Assembly (NCBI GenBank): GCA_034766995.1 | Contig: CM068313.1 | Span: 2,079,501-2,143,500 of the forward strand | From: Acanthacorydalis orientalis | Lineage: Eukaryota; Arthropoda; Insecta; Megaloptera; Corydalidae | DNA length: 64,000 bases | Direction of reading: 5' to 3' | In this document: positions 42,211-53,999 of the stretch, piece after piece | Layout: the number at the start of each line of letters is the position of its first letter | Numbering within the stretch: position 1 is the stretch's first letter | Translations under genes and position numbers: made by a program | The notes under the pieces: model-generated | Databases searched by the model: none | Seen by the model: the letters and a program-made list of their open reading frames with translations, nothing else | What the model was told of the DNA's origin: nothing

Positions 42211-43806
42211 TTCTTTCAAAACAAGAAATGTGTAAGAAAAAAACAGAAATCGTAAACCAGTCTTCGAAAACGATTGTTTGATAGACAAATGATCAGTAAA
42301 CAAGTTATTCGTTTTTTTAACAAAAAGAAAAACAAAACAACGACGCGTTTGTAAGACGACTTGATATTTATCGATACTAGTTTCGGCGCTGCACCTGAAA
42401 ACAATCGAGGGGGGAAACAAAACGAAAGGATCAGAGGTCAGCGGATCGAAATTGAATAAAAGATGACGAGCGGAGTATAAATTTACTTACGGTATCATTT
42501 TTTTTTTATTAACACAGATAAACTACTCCTAACTGCTAGTTACAGCACAACATTTTCATATAAAACACACTGATTAATAAGTGGGTACAGAATATTATTT
42601 AGAAATGGCAAGTTTGAAAAATTATCAAAACTAACGTTACAAAAGGATGCCACGTCTAAACAATACCGGATTTACACATATTAACCTTACAAATATATAT
42701 ATATACTTTATTTATTCTCATATATATTTCATGTATTTATAAAGGTAAGTTGTATCTTACACGATTAATAAGTGTCTTAAATAATTTTCATGTTCCGAGA
42801 AGCATTCTCACGTGATTGAACATATAAAAATATTTGTCATATATTTTTTTAAAAAATCATCTTCCTTAAAAATTACTCTTTTTTTTTGTACAAGGCACCT
42901 TTTACTTTACATGTACAATCGAATACATACAAAAATTTATATCATTTTTTTTTGTGTCTGTTACATTATTTATTTTATTTTTATATATTTTTTTTTTGTT
43001 ATTTTATTCATGTAAATTCTTGTATCAGTTCGGCCTTCGCTGATCGATATACACGCCGCACTCGACATATATTTCCATCATTTTTTTTTTTATAAAAAAA
43101 AACTTTTCTCTCTCTCTCGTGCTCACAACGTGCATATACGAACCGGTCCTGCGTTGATTTAAGACGATTTTTCCCCCCTGTATCAATCATAACATTCATT
43201 TTTTGTTTAATACGGAAAAAACAACGAACACGGACGAAGATGTCGGTCACATCGAAGAAACGGAATCGTCGGAGAAGAAGTGATCGTAAGCGATGATCGA
43301 TCGACAGGTCGTTCGAACAGATCTCTCTCTCTCGCGCGCGCGTCGTCCACACAGTGTTCGTCCCCCCGGTCGCGGCGTTACCTACTTTCATTTTTATTTT
43401 TTAGCTTACGATCTAAAATTTACAAAGCATTTTTTTTCAAATACATCGACACATTAAATATAAATACTAGTTACTATGTACACCGTTCGTGTTTCGTATC
43501 TTCCCGCAACTGAAACGGAATGATGATCGCCGTTCTTACAAAAAAGTTGATGAGCTGTCATGCATCGAAGCAGTCGTCTCTATGAATCTATGAAGGAATA
43601 TCGACAGTGGCTATGGAAACAAGCTCGTTTCTCTGTATACAGGAAATAAAACCGAATAGAATCACGAATGGCTATGAAATGATTCGTTCGTTTTTGTTTC
43701 ATTTCAATTTATGTCAGGAAAAATCAGACTTCTCATCCAGATTTCATTCTGTTCAAACAGAAAAAAACGATCCGTGTTTCGATTTTCTCTTGACACTTGC
43801 TTAACA
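42211..43806. other. No recognisable gene
   Basis: AT-rich, then CpG-richer DNA with poly-T runs and a (CT)n/(CG)n stretch at about 43320-43345. No motif-bearing frame was found. Confidence 0.4.
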
Positions 43807-44457
43807 TTAGGTCGGTGTGAAAATAATTGCGGTTTTTATCATTTTAAGTTTGGGGCCGATTTTTCTAGTCACCGTTACCTTTTGTTATAGTCATGTGATA
43901 CATCACTGTAAACAATGAAATTAGCACTACTGATTTCAGCTTATGTCTATTGTTTTCATTCTTCAGTATAGTTGGATATAACCTCTTAAATTAGTCACGG
44001 AGAAAAAGCAAACTGTTGTATGAGTTTAAATTGGGACGTGAAGCAACAGAGAAACTGCTCGAAATATCGAATGTTTTCGGCGAGGAGTCAATCAGTGAAC
44101 GTGCTGCTCCAACACCGGTTCAAAAAATTTCATAATTCCGAAACGAAAACCCCGACGACGAGGAGAGTCCTGGACGTCCTTCTTATATGAACAATAATGA
44201 TTTAAAAACCATTACCGTGCCACTACGTAAAACCACTGGAGATGTGGCAGAAGAACACAATGTTGATCGTTCAACAGTTGTACGACATTCGAGCCTAATT
44301 CGAAAAACAAAAAAGCTCGATAAATGTGTCCGTATGAACGAACACCATGCGATTCAAAGATTCGAAGTCGGACGTCTCACATATGATTCTTTTAAAAAAA
44401 TAAATGAACTGGGTTATACGCAAAAAAAAACCCGCAATCATTTTCGAACCAACCTAA
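43807..44457 (+). mobile_element. Internally deleted mariner with both terminal inverted repeats (651 bp)
   Basis: The left end TTAGGTCGGTGTGAAAATAA with ATTGCGGTTTT and the right end (minus strand) TTAGGTTGGTTCGAAAATGA with TTGCGGGTTTT form ~30-bp terminal repeats. The leader and N-terminus match the mariner at 34329. The interior keeps the helix-turn-helix region (TGDVAEEHNVDRSTVVRHSS, then KTKKLDKCVRMNEH) and then jumps from IQRFEV to KKINELGY near the C-terminal side, losing most of the DDD core. A full mariner is about 1.3 kb. TA is present at both boundaries, the expected target. Confidence 0.88.
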
Positions 44458-45049
44458 TATCGTTGTTTTCAGCTCGTGGGAAGTCGATTGACTTTTAAAC
44501 CGAAAACGCCGACCAGCTAGGCTTAGCGTGAGATTTCTGGAATCCAGAAATCGGTCACATAAAAGAGATCTTTTATTTCTGGCGTGAAATCGTTCGCTCT
44601 GGGCGACGAACAGTCGATTTATCACCGGATAGTCTTCAAAAACTCACCAGCACCGCGTCCATGGGTTTACATTGTTTGATTGTCTTTTTCGGGGTTTTAA
44701 AAAAATCCAAAACCGTTTTCTAGCGACCGCGTTCGAATTGTCCTTCTTCATAGCCGTTTCTCTCGGATTCAGGATTTAAATTCCATGTTTAATTAAGAAA
44801 ACTCTAAAAAAAAATCTGTTTCAAAAGACTATCTATAGATTGAAACCGATTATAAAAGAGCCTTCAAGCCAAGTACTTTCTTTGGATCTAAGTCACTGTC
44901 GATGAAAAATTGATCTTGTCAGTAGGAAAAAACAGAGATCAGAGCACGCTTGAAAATATTCACACAAACACTCAATACATGACATAAACGAGCTTGTAAG
45001 TGGTTCTATTCCAGCCTGTAATTTCAGAGACTTCCACGATTTAAATGTG

Positions 45050-45125
45050 TGTTTTTTTCCTGCGGACGCCGGGATTGAAACCCGACATCATTCCGTCGTC
45101 AGTCGCGAGAAGGCACGGAACGTAC
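45050..45125 (-). other. Possible tRNA-derived SINE fragment
   Basis: The minus strand contains GTCGGGTTTCAATCCCGGC, a good T-arm/B-box with a 5-bp stem, followed by CGTCCGCAGG and an A-run. No clear A-box is seen upstream, so only part of a tRNA-related head is supported. Confidence 0.35.
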
Positions 45126-45416
45126 ATGTTATTATAACAACACAATAATAAGGATATGCCATTTAATGGAAAGTGAGATTATAATACAGATCACAAACAA
45201 AACGTTATTCTGGAAACGGTCGACTCGTCCGCGGTTCGTTTTCAGGTCGTCAGAGGAACGGCGGATCCGAAACCAGATAGCCGGATCGCCCGGAAAATAC
45301 GAGTGCGTTCGCTCGAATTCTCGTTATGTATACCGTACGCATGGGATACGTTCGAATGTTCGTGAAAAACGGAAGATCTAACGAATGTGGTCTCGAGGAT
45401 TGCATCGAGATTTTAA

Positions 45417-46220
45417 CCCTTTGAGTGCCAGTCGGAATTTTCGCACGTTCAAGAAAAACGCCAGACAATTTTAAGCGAAAATACACGGTTGTAGAAAAAA
45501 TACAAATAAAAAGACATTTATAAAAAAAAGAATATAAATATATTTATATTTCGGTCGATTTTGAGTTCGAGCCGATCAAATTTTCACACAATACTAACAA
45601 CATATTGGACTTCCTTTATCGATGATAAAATCGAAAAACAATTCGAAACGTTCCACACGAAAAAAAATAAATATAAAAGAGATATCTTTACAAAAACTTG
45701 AAGATGAAACTGTTTTTGTAAAAAAACCCACATTTATTGTTTTCTGGAATCGGCGGTTTCGAGGATTTTTGTAAATCATAACTGTTACAAGTAGATATTC
45801 GTAACCTGGAGAAGCATCCGTATACAATTGTGCTCTTTCAGACACAGTCCGTGAAGGTGTTCCTTCAGGTGTTCCTGCACACCGAACAGATGAGGCAGGA
45901 AATTTTTATTTTAAAAAATTAGCAGGTTTTTTTATTCAGAGATGATTTTTGAAAATGTTTCTCTAGAATTGAAAAATATCTAAAAATCTCTGGGTGCTTT
46001 GTGTGGCTATTTTTTGAAATCAGTCATTGAGGCTTAAACGACACTAAAGAAACATTTTTTTTTTAAAAAATGTTAACTGGCGATTTGTTCAGAGCTTATC
46101 AACGAGATTTCAGATTTTTCTCATATTTGATGTTTAAAAAATCTAGGAGTAATATATCACTCTCAGCACTTTCTACAAATGTATGGAGGAGAGGTACTTC
46201 GTTCCTTGGCGCTCAAAGGG
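45417..46220. mobile_element. TTAA-flanked non-autonomous piggyBac-like element (804 bp)
   Basis: TTAA (45413-45416) then CCCTTTGAGTGCCA at the left; at the right the inverse TGGCGCTCAAAGGG then TTAA (46221-46224). One mismatch in 14 bp of terminal repeat plus the TTAA target duplication is the piggyBac superfamily signature. No transposase remains; the interior is AT-rich. Confidence 0.8.
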
Positions 46221-46470
46221 TTAAACAAAGAAGTTTTCTTCACGGACGACTTTTCTTCAGTGCCGTTTCAGCTTGATTGATTGAACTGATTTTAAAAAAA
46301 GCTACAAAAAGTGCTCTTAGATTTTTAGACGTTTTTCAATTCAAGAAAAATATTTTCAAAAATCATTTATGAATAAAGAAACAATCGAATAAAAAAAATA
46401 TGTTAACTGGCGGTTTGTTCAGGGCCTATCAACGAATCTTTACAGAGTTTTTCATCATATTTGTAGTGTA
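45930..46470. repeat. Mixed inverted and direct duplication around the right end of the TTAA element
   Basis: 45930-46010 (TGATTTTTGAAAATGTTTCT, AATTGAAAAATATCTAAAAA) recurs inverted at about 46300-46385. 46065-46135 (TGTTAACTGGCGATTTGTTC) recurs directly at about 46398-46465. The first copies lie inside the element and the second outside, suggesting a second, rearranged element copy downstream. Confidence 0.75.
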
Positions 46471-49400
46471 AACTGCTTTTCGGCTTGTGCTCTCTCAGGA
46501 CCTTTTTTGAAAATCGTTCCTCATCGTCCGGAAACAAAGATCAGTACGAACAAACGACGACCGTCTGTAAATTCGCCGCGAACGAGCACGCCCGGCAAAC
46601 AAATAGATCCTCTAATCGAACAGAACATCCATCGTACAGACCGTTCGTGTGAACGTGTTCGAACATCCCGCGCACGTCCGCAGACCGCGACGAACGAATC
46701 TCGTTCGGATACTCGGTAACCTACGTCCTACTTAAATAGAATAAATATCGACAGAAACAATATAAAGATACACATATATCTGTTACGTATTCTCGTTAAT
46801 CTTCCACGAACGAAACAGACGTACAACGTAAGAGAATCAATTTTAAAATCACTTCGGTCGACCGGATCACGGGTTAAAAAAAGGGCTCGTCTCCCGCCGT
46901 TTCACCCGCCGCGTCGCGCGAACGGAACAGGACCGAACGAAACGGATACGATTTTCCTCCCTCTCCCGAATCGCTTAGATCTAACTTACATGAGGGCCTT
47001 AACGCTAGAACGAATCGCGGAAACAGAGCGTCGATTCGATCCGAAGATCTGTCGGTATTCGACGGCGTTCGGACGCGTACGTATATTTTGATCGGATCGT
47101 TCGATCCTCGGTTTCAAACGTGCGACAGTTACTGGAAATACATCTAAGTTTATTATTGTATGCACTTGAGTCGTCAGAATTAGTTTCTAGTCTCTTTTCT
47201 AAATTGAATAAACGAAGGATCTCTTCACACGGAATGGAATCTACAATAGGTACTGACTTTATAAATATGAAAACTGGAATCCTTTCACTGCCTTGTATGT
47301 TCTTTATCTGTGTTTTTTTTTTTTTGTACTGCCATGATTGCCAATGAGTATATTTTGTTGAAATATATACATACATATATATATATATATATGTATATAG
47401 GGTGGCACACAATTCACAACGGGGTTTGAACAGTTTATTAACTTTTTTGATTAATTTTTTCCCTTCTGGAATTCTATTCAGCAGTCAAGAAACTTATCAT
47501 CGAACAATTTTCAACTCTGTAGCGCACCAAATCGGTACAATTTTATTTCGGAAACCGGCGTTCAGTTATCGGAACGTAACGAGCATATCGTCGACGTTTT
47601 AATGTTGGGGTTGCTCCCTCGGAATCAACGATTTGTCGCACAGCGGCACATTTATCTGATCTAGTTGGCCAAAATTAGATTTCATCAAACTTGTCATAGG
47701 AAAAAATCAATTACTACCTGAGAAAGGTGAGGGAACAAGAGATCACAATTTTCCCTTCTCCTTTTTACGTGGCTATCTTAAATAGAGGGTACGTGAACAT
47801 AGTTGTGTGTTATCAAAAAAGTTATAAGCTGGTCAAACTCCATCGTGACTTATCGATCACCTGTATAAGATATTATCATGAAGCCTTTTTATAGATAGTG
47901 GACATGTGAAAAAAATATCTTTAAAAGAGAGTTCATGCACAGGGCTAGAAACTCTATTGAGATTTATAAAAGATTACTCCGGAGCAGCGGTTCCTGATCT
48001 GTGGTCCGCGGACCCCGAGGGACCCGCAAGATTTTAATTTTTGAGAACAAACGTTTTACATTACGAACAGCATCCAAGAAACATTCTTTCTGTGGCATTT
48101 TTCAGATAAATATAGAACTCCTCTGCATTCAAAAGATCAGGAATCGCTGCTCCAGAGATTTCATTATCGTTAAATGCTCTCGGATCGAACGATCTTCTGT
48201 TAAGTTAAACCAGCCCTATGCTACTCGCTTATACTGTCACTACATTTCTCTCGTTAGGAAATGTAAATGCCACCAGGCGACACTACCAACGGGTTGTTCT
48301 CGGACCTCTCTCTCACATATCTGTTCGCTCTTGTCGTACTCATTGAAAATGTAAACAAACTAACCTAAATCCGTAATGTTTGTTGTTTTTGTTTAGTATA
48401 AAAATGTCTCAAAAGAAAATGTCTGTTGTCCTCCAGTGTACTTTTGAGAAAACCGAAATAAAGTTGTTTCTTTAGTGTTCGTGCGGGCGAAACACATTAT
48501 ATGAGTAAAGTGGGTAACATGAATTTTTAAAACTCGCACTCAGACATAACGACCTACTACTGGCGTCGCCACATCAAGTCTACAGAGAGTTGCCATGACC
48601 GGTAGGCGAGTAGCATAGGCGTAAGTCGAACGACACCCGATTAAGAATCCGTACGGGACAAATCAATCGTACACAAATCTACGTCTGTGTTCGTGATGTG
48701 CGTGTGTGTGTGTTCGCGTTGTAAGTAAAAAAATTGGAAAATAAGACAGCGGAAGGATTTTCTTCTGAACGTTTCAGTACGGCGAACAGCGCCGATGATC
48801 GATTAGTTTTTTCCACCCGTACGTTCTCCTCTGACGAAACTCGTACGAGTATTCGGTGTTTCGACACACACGTACACGTTTCTGGAATCTACGTTCATCT
48901 TTAACGTCGTTAAATCTAAAATGTAACTGTTACCCTTAAACGTCTATTTTAAACTTGCAACGTAGTTGACTGGTATCAGCGTTGAATTACTATAAACACA
49001 TTGAAAAATGTCAACAGTCAGAAGCATTACCCACACTTAACGAGAATAATTAAAAATACCAAGTATCACAGAGTACCTATCTTATATATTTATATGTATG
49101 TATATATATATATTTTTAAAAATACGGAGAAAACGAACCGAAACATGTCGAGGAATATCGTACAATTTTTTTTCTCTAAACGTTACGTTAAATAGACGGA
49201 AGAGGAATGTCTTCTATTATAAAATTTACAAAAAAAGAACGTCGTCAGAGGTTTCACCTTCTCTCTCTTTTGTTCTCTCTCCCCCAAACAATCACATAAC
49301 TATTATATTTATTATATATAATTTAAATATATTTAGATTAGGTCGGGGGTCGGAAGTGACGTCGGTTTTTACACGTTGCGGTTTCATGACTCAAGCACAT

Positions 49401-49486
49401 TATCGTTATCTGTAACTAACTGTAAGCTAGTTCACTGTACAGGCAAAGACTACTTAAATCAGACGTTAAACTCTTTTTTATTTTAT
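46470..49486. other. No assignable gene
   Basis: CpG-rich at 46500-47110, then unique DNA with one short TA tract near 47369-47398. Open frames (up to 135 codons) show no domain. Confidence 0.4.
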
Positions 49487-49490
49487 TTAA

Positions 49491-49687
49491 CCCTTTCGCT
49501 GCGGCGAAATCTAACGGCAAGCCGTAGACGTTCGCTCGAAGAGAGAACCGGAAATGTAATAGAGCCGGTAGCCTTCGACTTGTATTCAATCGACATGCTA
49601 GATAACAAATATATGTCTTTAAGCATCGACAGCACCATCTCGACAATGTCGATCGAGTGCCTAAAGGCTCTTACAGCAGCGAAAGGG
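49491..49687. mobile_element. TTAA-flanked MITE (197 bp), piggyBac-like
   Basis: TTAA (49487-49490) then CCCTTTCGCTGCGG; the right end CAGCAGCGAAAGGG then TTAA (49688-49691). The terminal repeat is 12 bp perfect, again starting CCCTTT. The interior has no coding remnant. An open frame running through it continues into flanking DNA and is a chance reading. Confidence 0.85.
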
Positions 49688-49889
49688 TTAATCAACATCC
49701 CTTAGAGAATTCAGTCAGAGGAATATTTTTAAGGCATCATGCCTTACGAAAACAAAAAAAAAAATAACACACGAAACAAAACAGCCACACCAACAAAGAA
49801 AACTGTACAGCATATAGAATGTTTATTTTCACCGTCTTTGTATAAAACAGTCCCGGTAATGATAATGGATCTTATCATTTGTTTTTCTC

Positions 49890-50400
49890 TCTTTGTATCT
49901 CTCTCTTTTTTCAAGCATTGTTTTTGGATTGAATGTAATCAAAAATGGATTTTGTACACTGATGCCATCCAGGAAAAGCAGTGATCAATTGTGTATCCAT
50001 CTCAGGGAGTATGATTCCAGAGATTTTACTTTATATAAGGTGGATAAAATGGCTGTTTGTCTTTCTTTCTATACTCGTCGAAGCCAGGTATCATTATTGA
50101 GTCAAATATGGTAAAAAATGGATCTTGTACGACACTGCAATCAGGAAAAAGCAGTGCTCAATTATTTATCCATGGGTTAAATAATATAAAAAAATGGATC
50201 TTGTACAATAATGCCATCCAGGAAAAGCAGTGATCAATATGTATCCATCTCAGGGAGTATAATTCCAGATATTATACTTTATATATGGTGGATAAAATGG
50301 CCGTTCGTGTATCTTTCTACAACCACTGATGCCAGGTATCATTTGGGATCAAATATGATAAAAAAAATGGACCTTGCACGATAATGCCATCCCAAGGCTA
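49890..50400 (+). repeat. Tandem direct repeat, ~180-200-bp units (about 3, one shortened)
   Basis: AAATGGAT(T/C)TTGTAC..AATGCCATCCAGGAAAAGCAGTG recurs at about 49941, 50118, 50199 and, partly, 50369. It is followed in the longer units by ATCTCAGGGAGTAT.ATTCCAGA, a TTTATATA.GGTGGATAAAATGG block and a GCCAGGTATCATT block. It lies just downstream of TMTC3. Confidence 0.9.
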
Positions 50401-50603
50401 GAAACGGAAATCGTCGAAGAAACTATACCTGAAACCTTGATGTGGATGGAGAGAGGTTCTATTTATAAAAAAAAAACGGCGGTTCTAATAACGACGACAG
50501 TTCGACTTCCGGCCGACAGAAGAACCGACACCACTTCCGGCCCGAGCTACATATTTTTCCGACTTGAGAATTGTTTTAGACTCCTAAAGAAACGTTGAAG
50601 TTT

Positions 50604-50656
50604 TTTATTCTTAAATCATTTTTTTATTTTTGTTTTTGTCTTTTTAAACGTTTATT
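50604..50656 (-). terminator. Candidate poly(A) signals of TMTC3
   Basis: On the minus strand AATAAA occurs at 50656-50651 and 50609-50604, about 195 and 240 bp after the stop codon. Either could end the transcript with a short 3' UTR. Confidence 0.45.
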
Positions 50657-50849
50657 TCGAAATTACCTAAGGAGATATACGAATTGAGAAACAATGTTCT
50701 AAGATTTAAGGTTAAATTTGTTCATCAGTCATTTTCTCGCGGCCCGAGTGTGAGCCGCGCGGGAGGGGGTACGAAGTGGTTTCTTTTTATACCTTTTCTC
50801 ATCCAAAATAATTCCTATTACTCTATCAACATCGAACATCGGTCTATTG

Positions 50850-51383
50850 CTAAGACATCCCGGACGACGGGTCGTCCATGTCGGCGCCGACGATCGGCGC
50901 GCCGTGAGATATCTGGTACCTTCCGCGCGCCGCGCTCGAATACAACGCCTTCGAGTACTTTCCGCCGAGGTCGTCCATGAATATCGGCTCGGACGTCTCC
51001 GGTTTCTCGTCGTATCGCTGGTCGCTCGCCTCGGTCGTCTTCGTCGGACGACTCTGAGACGGCACCGGGTCGACGCTCTGGTTGTGCGTCACCTTGCTCT
51101 TGTCCTCGTCGTATTTCGTATTGCGCTCGCCGCCGAACTCGGCCGGGTCGAAGTCCTCGAACGCGATCTGGTACTGGGGCGTCTTCGTGTTCTTCAACTT
51201 CGAAATACGGTTCGTGACGATCTGCAGGTGGCGGAGGACGTAGTCCTCCCCGGGAGCGAGCCGGTGCGCGTGGCTCAGACACGCCTGCGCCTGCAGGAGT
51301 TTGCCGCGCTCCACGTACACGACGCACAGGTTGTGCAGGCCTTGGATGTTGACCGGGTCCAGCGAGAGGATCCGCTTGTAGCA
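50850..51383 (-). CDS. TMTC3: TMTC3 last exon: final TPRs and C-terminal tail
   Basis: The acceptor TTTCCAG lies before TGC at 51383; the frame runs 177 codons to a TAG at 50852-50850. It starts CYKRILSLDPVNIQGLHNL, completing the TPR begun in the previous exon (DLDAAEN), followed by one more TPR (NLCVVYVERGKLLQAQACL). A charged, low-complexity tail follows (rich in Asp, Glu, Lys, Ser and Thr) with a DLGGKYSKALY segment near the end. The tail has no known domain and is expected to diverge between species. The junction is phase 0. Codon use is markedly GC-richer than the flanking DNA, as in the other exons. Confidence 0.95.
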   Translation of the reverse strand, partial: CYKRILSLDPVNIQGLHNLCVVYVERGKLLQAQACLSHAHRLAPGEDYVLRHLQIVTNRISKLKNTKTPQYQIAFEDFDPAEFGGERNTKYDEDKSKVTHNQSVDPVPSQSRPTKTTEASDQRYDEKPETSEPIFMDDLGGKYSKALYSSAARGRYQISHGAPIVGADMDDPSSGMS

Positions 51384-51849
51384 CTGGAAATCGAATCTCC
51401 CTTAATTCAATATCGAATTTTCAATTTACTTAAAGCGTTTCGTCTTCCTGTACGCCAGCTACTCGTAGTTATTCCATTCACTTCCTCGAGACCGGTTTCG
51501 ACTCTTCGTTTTCTACATCTGGTTATGATTTATGACATCTTTCAATAAGTCATTCGGGTTTTATATACAAGATTCTACCAGAAGTCGACGAGAGCCGGGA
51601 ACAGTCGTAGAAAACGAAGAATGGAAATTGATCAGAGCACGGTTTTTACTAAATGTCTAAATTCACTTCCACAAATGAATTCTTTTCGCATTTCACAAAC
51701 AACAAACAATTTTTGTAAACAAAAAATATCCATAAATCATTGGAAAAAAATATTTGTGAAAATCAAGATCAATCACAAAGACTCGAATGGAATAACTGAT
51801 TAAAGTCGAAAGTTTTAACAAAAAAAATTAAAAATTAATAAAAACTTGA

Positions 51850-52720
51850 ACCCATTTCCTGTTTCTGTATTCAGTTAGAATTGTACAGCACATGTTTCTA
51901 GCAAATGTCGCCTCTCTTTAACAAACCGTAACATTTTTACCACTAGAGAAAGATTTTCAGAAGCTTGGAATTTCGCAAAATTGATTTTTGGCCCAAAATA
52001 ACAATTTACTAACTGGCAGTGTCTGATTTTGATCTAGAAGTTTTGTTCTAGTCATAAACAATCAATGTACGAACAGAAAATTTACTTTTTCCAACTTTCG
52101 ATTTTTGACCCAAAAATTACCACGACCTACAGTATGCAATTTTTGGTCAAAAACTGTGATTTTTCGAAATCGGTTTTGTAAGGCTGATATATGTTTCTTT
52201 TGAACGAATACATTGTTCCATTGATGAAAAACATCATTTCAACGAATTTAAAATCCATTTTTGTCAAAAATGACACACTTTTTGAATATCATGTTTTGGC
52301 TAGAATCAAAGTCAACTTTCACGATCAAGGCCAAAAGTCGAAAGACTAGTAGAAACTCACTCGTTCCTCAACTCGACATTCAGTTAAGACTAATTGGACA
52401 TCATCTGTGCCAAATATAATCCTTGTTTAACAGATTTTGTGTGTCTAGGAAATAAAATTTCAAACCGTTCGAGTTTCACGAAATCTACTTTTGTCTACAA
52501 ACAATAATTTATTGACTAGCGATTATTATTTTCGGTCACGCCGTGTTACTTAAACGATAAACAATCGATTTATTTTTTAAAAAAATGATAGCCTTAAATC
52601 TTTGAATTTTTAGTCCAGAAAATTACCACGACCTGTACGCAATTTCGGACAAAAATGGGAATTTCTGAAAATCGGTTTCATACAACTGTAACGTCATTTC
52701 CCTCGAAATGTTACACGGTT
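51850..52720 (-). repeat. Two diverged, inverted copies of the ~514-bp satellite family inside a TMTC3 intron
   Basis: CCACGACCTACAGTATGC at about 52120 and CCACGACCTGTACGCAA at about 52627 are the reverse complement of the GTACTGTAGGTCGTG core of the array at 40263-42210. Neighbouring TTTTGGTCAAAAACTGTGAT and TTTCGAAATCGG-like segments also match. The copies are about 500 bp apart, the period of the main array. Identity outside the core is low. Confidence 0.6.
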
Positions 52721-52839
52721 TTATCGACAAACAACTGTTATTTGAATGTGTTAAACATTCATTTCCATAGCAACGTCACAATCTTTATAGTGTTTATGAA
52801 CAGACATATCCCAGAATGTCACGATAAAAAAAACAAACG

Positions 52840-52902
52840 AAATATTTCAGAGTGCTGTGGTATAGAAAAGTCTTTCATGTACCACAGCACTCTGAGATAT
52901 TT
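52840..52902. repeat. Hairpin with a 23-bp stem and 17-nt loop
   Basis: AAATATTTCAGAGTGCTGTG..A pairs with TACCACAGCACTCTGAGATA; 22 of 23 positions match and the remaining one is a G:U pair if transcribed from the plus strand. Size and shape resemble a miRNA precursor, but the related hairpin at 31371-31432 suggests a small repeat family. Confidence 0.8.
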
Positions 52903-53033
52903 TTAGAAATGTAGTTCGGAAACGCGTTTTGTCCCTGGAAGAACTGCGATGGGTTGCTAAAAGTGTTAACAAAAATTTGTAGGATTTCCTCTTTCTCTCT
53001 TTAGTAAAGCTTGTAATAGATTGTAAGTTATTG

Positions 53034-53174
53034 ACACTAGAACTACCGACAGTTAAGACGAAGCTATTTCTACCAGAACCAGTCAGAATGACGGGTCTTT
53101 AAAAAATTCGTAATAATAGAATATTTTTATGTTTATTGACTTATTACAAAAGGAATGGCGTGGTAGTTCTTGTG
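53034..53174. mobile_element. Short piggyBac-like MITE with degraded left TTAA
   Basis: Left TTGA then CACTAGAACTACCGAC; right GGTAGTTCTTGTG then TTAA (53175-53178). Terminal repeats are 12/13 identical. The interior carries the ACCAGTCAGAATGACGGGTC type sequence often seen in such elements. It lies in the TMTC3 intron. Confidence 0.65.
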
Positions 53175-53292
53175 TTAATTCTAGGGTTAATATTTAATAT
53201 TGATATACAAGTTAATATCTCAACTGTTATCTTAAAACTGATATGAATTAAATATCCAATCGAGAAAACGACAAGAGTCGGGGATGACTTAC

Positions 53293-53760
53293 GTTTTCGG
53301 CCGCGTCTAAATCTTTGATATTGTTGATGTAGATATCACCTAACAGGATCAGACCTTTTATGTGATCCGGATGATACTTGACTAATTGATTGAGGAACGG
53401 TGCCGCTTCCAGCGGTCTATGATCGTCGGCTAACAGCAGCGCCAGGTTGAACAGCGCGCTCCGAAAATCCGGTTTGAGGTGGACGGCCCTCCTGAACCAA
53501 TTCTCGGCACTCTCGATGTCTTTATCGTCCATGGCCAGCATTCCCAGATTGAAGTGCACCCGCTCGTTCGTACCGTCTTTCGTGAGCAGCTTCAGCAGAC
53601 GCTCTCTGGCGATACGACGCAGTTCCGGCCGGCCGAGCTCTTGCAGGAGTATCGCCGAATTCAACAGCGCCTGTTCGTGCTCCGGGTCGAACTCGAGCGC
53701 TTTATCTAAATAGGCTAGCGCTTGGGACGCTTTGCCTTGCTCCAGGAAGACGACGCCGAG
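53293..53760 (-). CDS. TMTC3: TMTC3 exon: TPRs 5-9
   Basis: Acceptor CCGTTACAG before CTC at 53760; donor GTAAGT at 53292. The exon has 156 codons, phase 0 at both ends. It encodes consecutive TPRs: LGVVFLEQGKASQALAYLDK, NSAILLQELG, FNLGMLAMDDKDIESAENWF, LFNLALLLADDHRPLEAAPF and ILLGDIYINNIKDLDAAEN. The NLGMLAMDDK and YPDHIKGLIL segments are strongly diagnostic for TMTC3 among the four TMTC paralogues. Both flanking introns cut through a TPR: the first helix of TPR5 starts in the exon before, and TPR9 is completed in the exon after. The TPR region is lumenal in the family and is thought to bind or position acceptor proteins. Confidence 0.96.
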
Positions 53761-53999
53761 CTGTAACGGATAATTAGTCGGTCGTTCTTTTTGTTCGCGG
53801 TACGTGGAGAGTAATTCATGGTTGTAGGTTAATTCTTCAACAAGAATTCTTTGAAACTGACCTGATCGGATCGGAACTGATTTAATTAAACTTGAGTAGA
53901 CCAGAGAAGACCAGATCAAATCTGAACTGAATTGACCTGATTTTACCGAAGTATATTAGATCTGTCCTGATCTAATCTAGTCTGTTTTGTCTTGACTAA

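Noticed and set aside
49376..49705. 109-codon plus-strand frame
   Set aside because: It runs through the 197-bp TTAA MITE and its flanks, so it is a chance reading.
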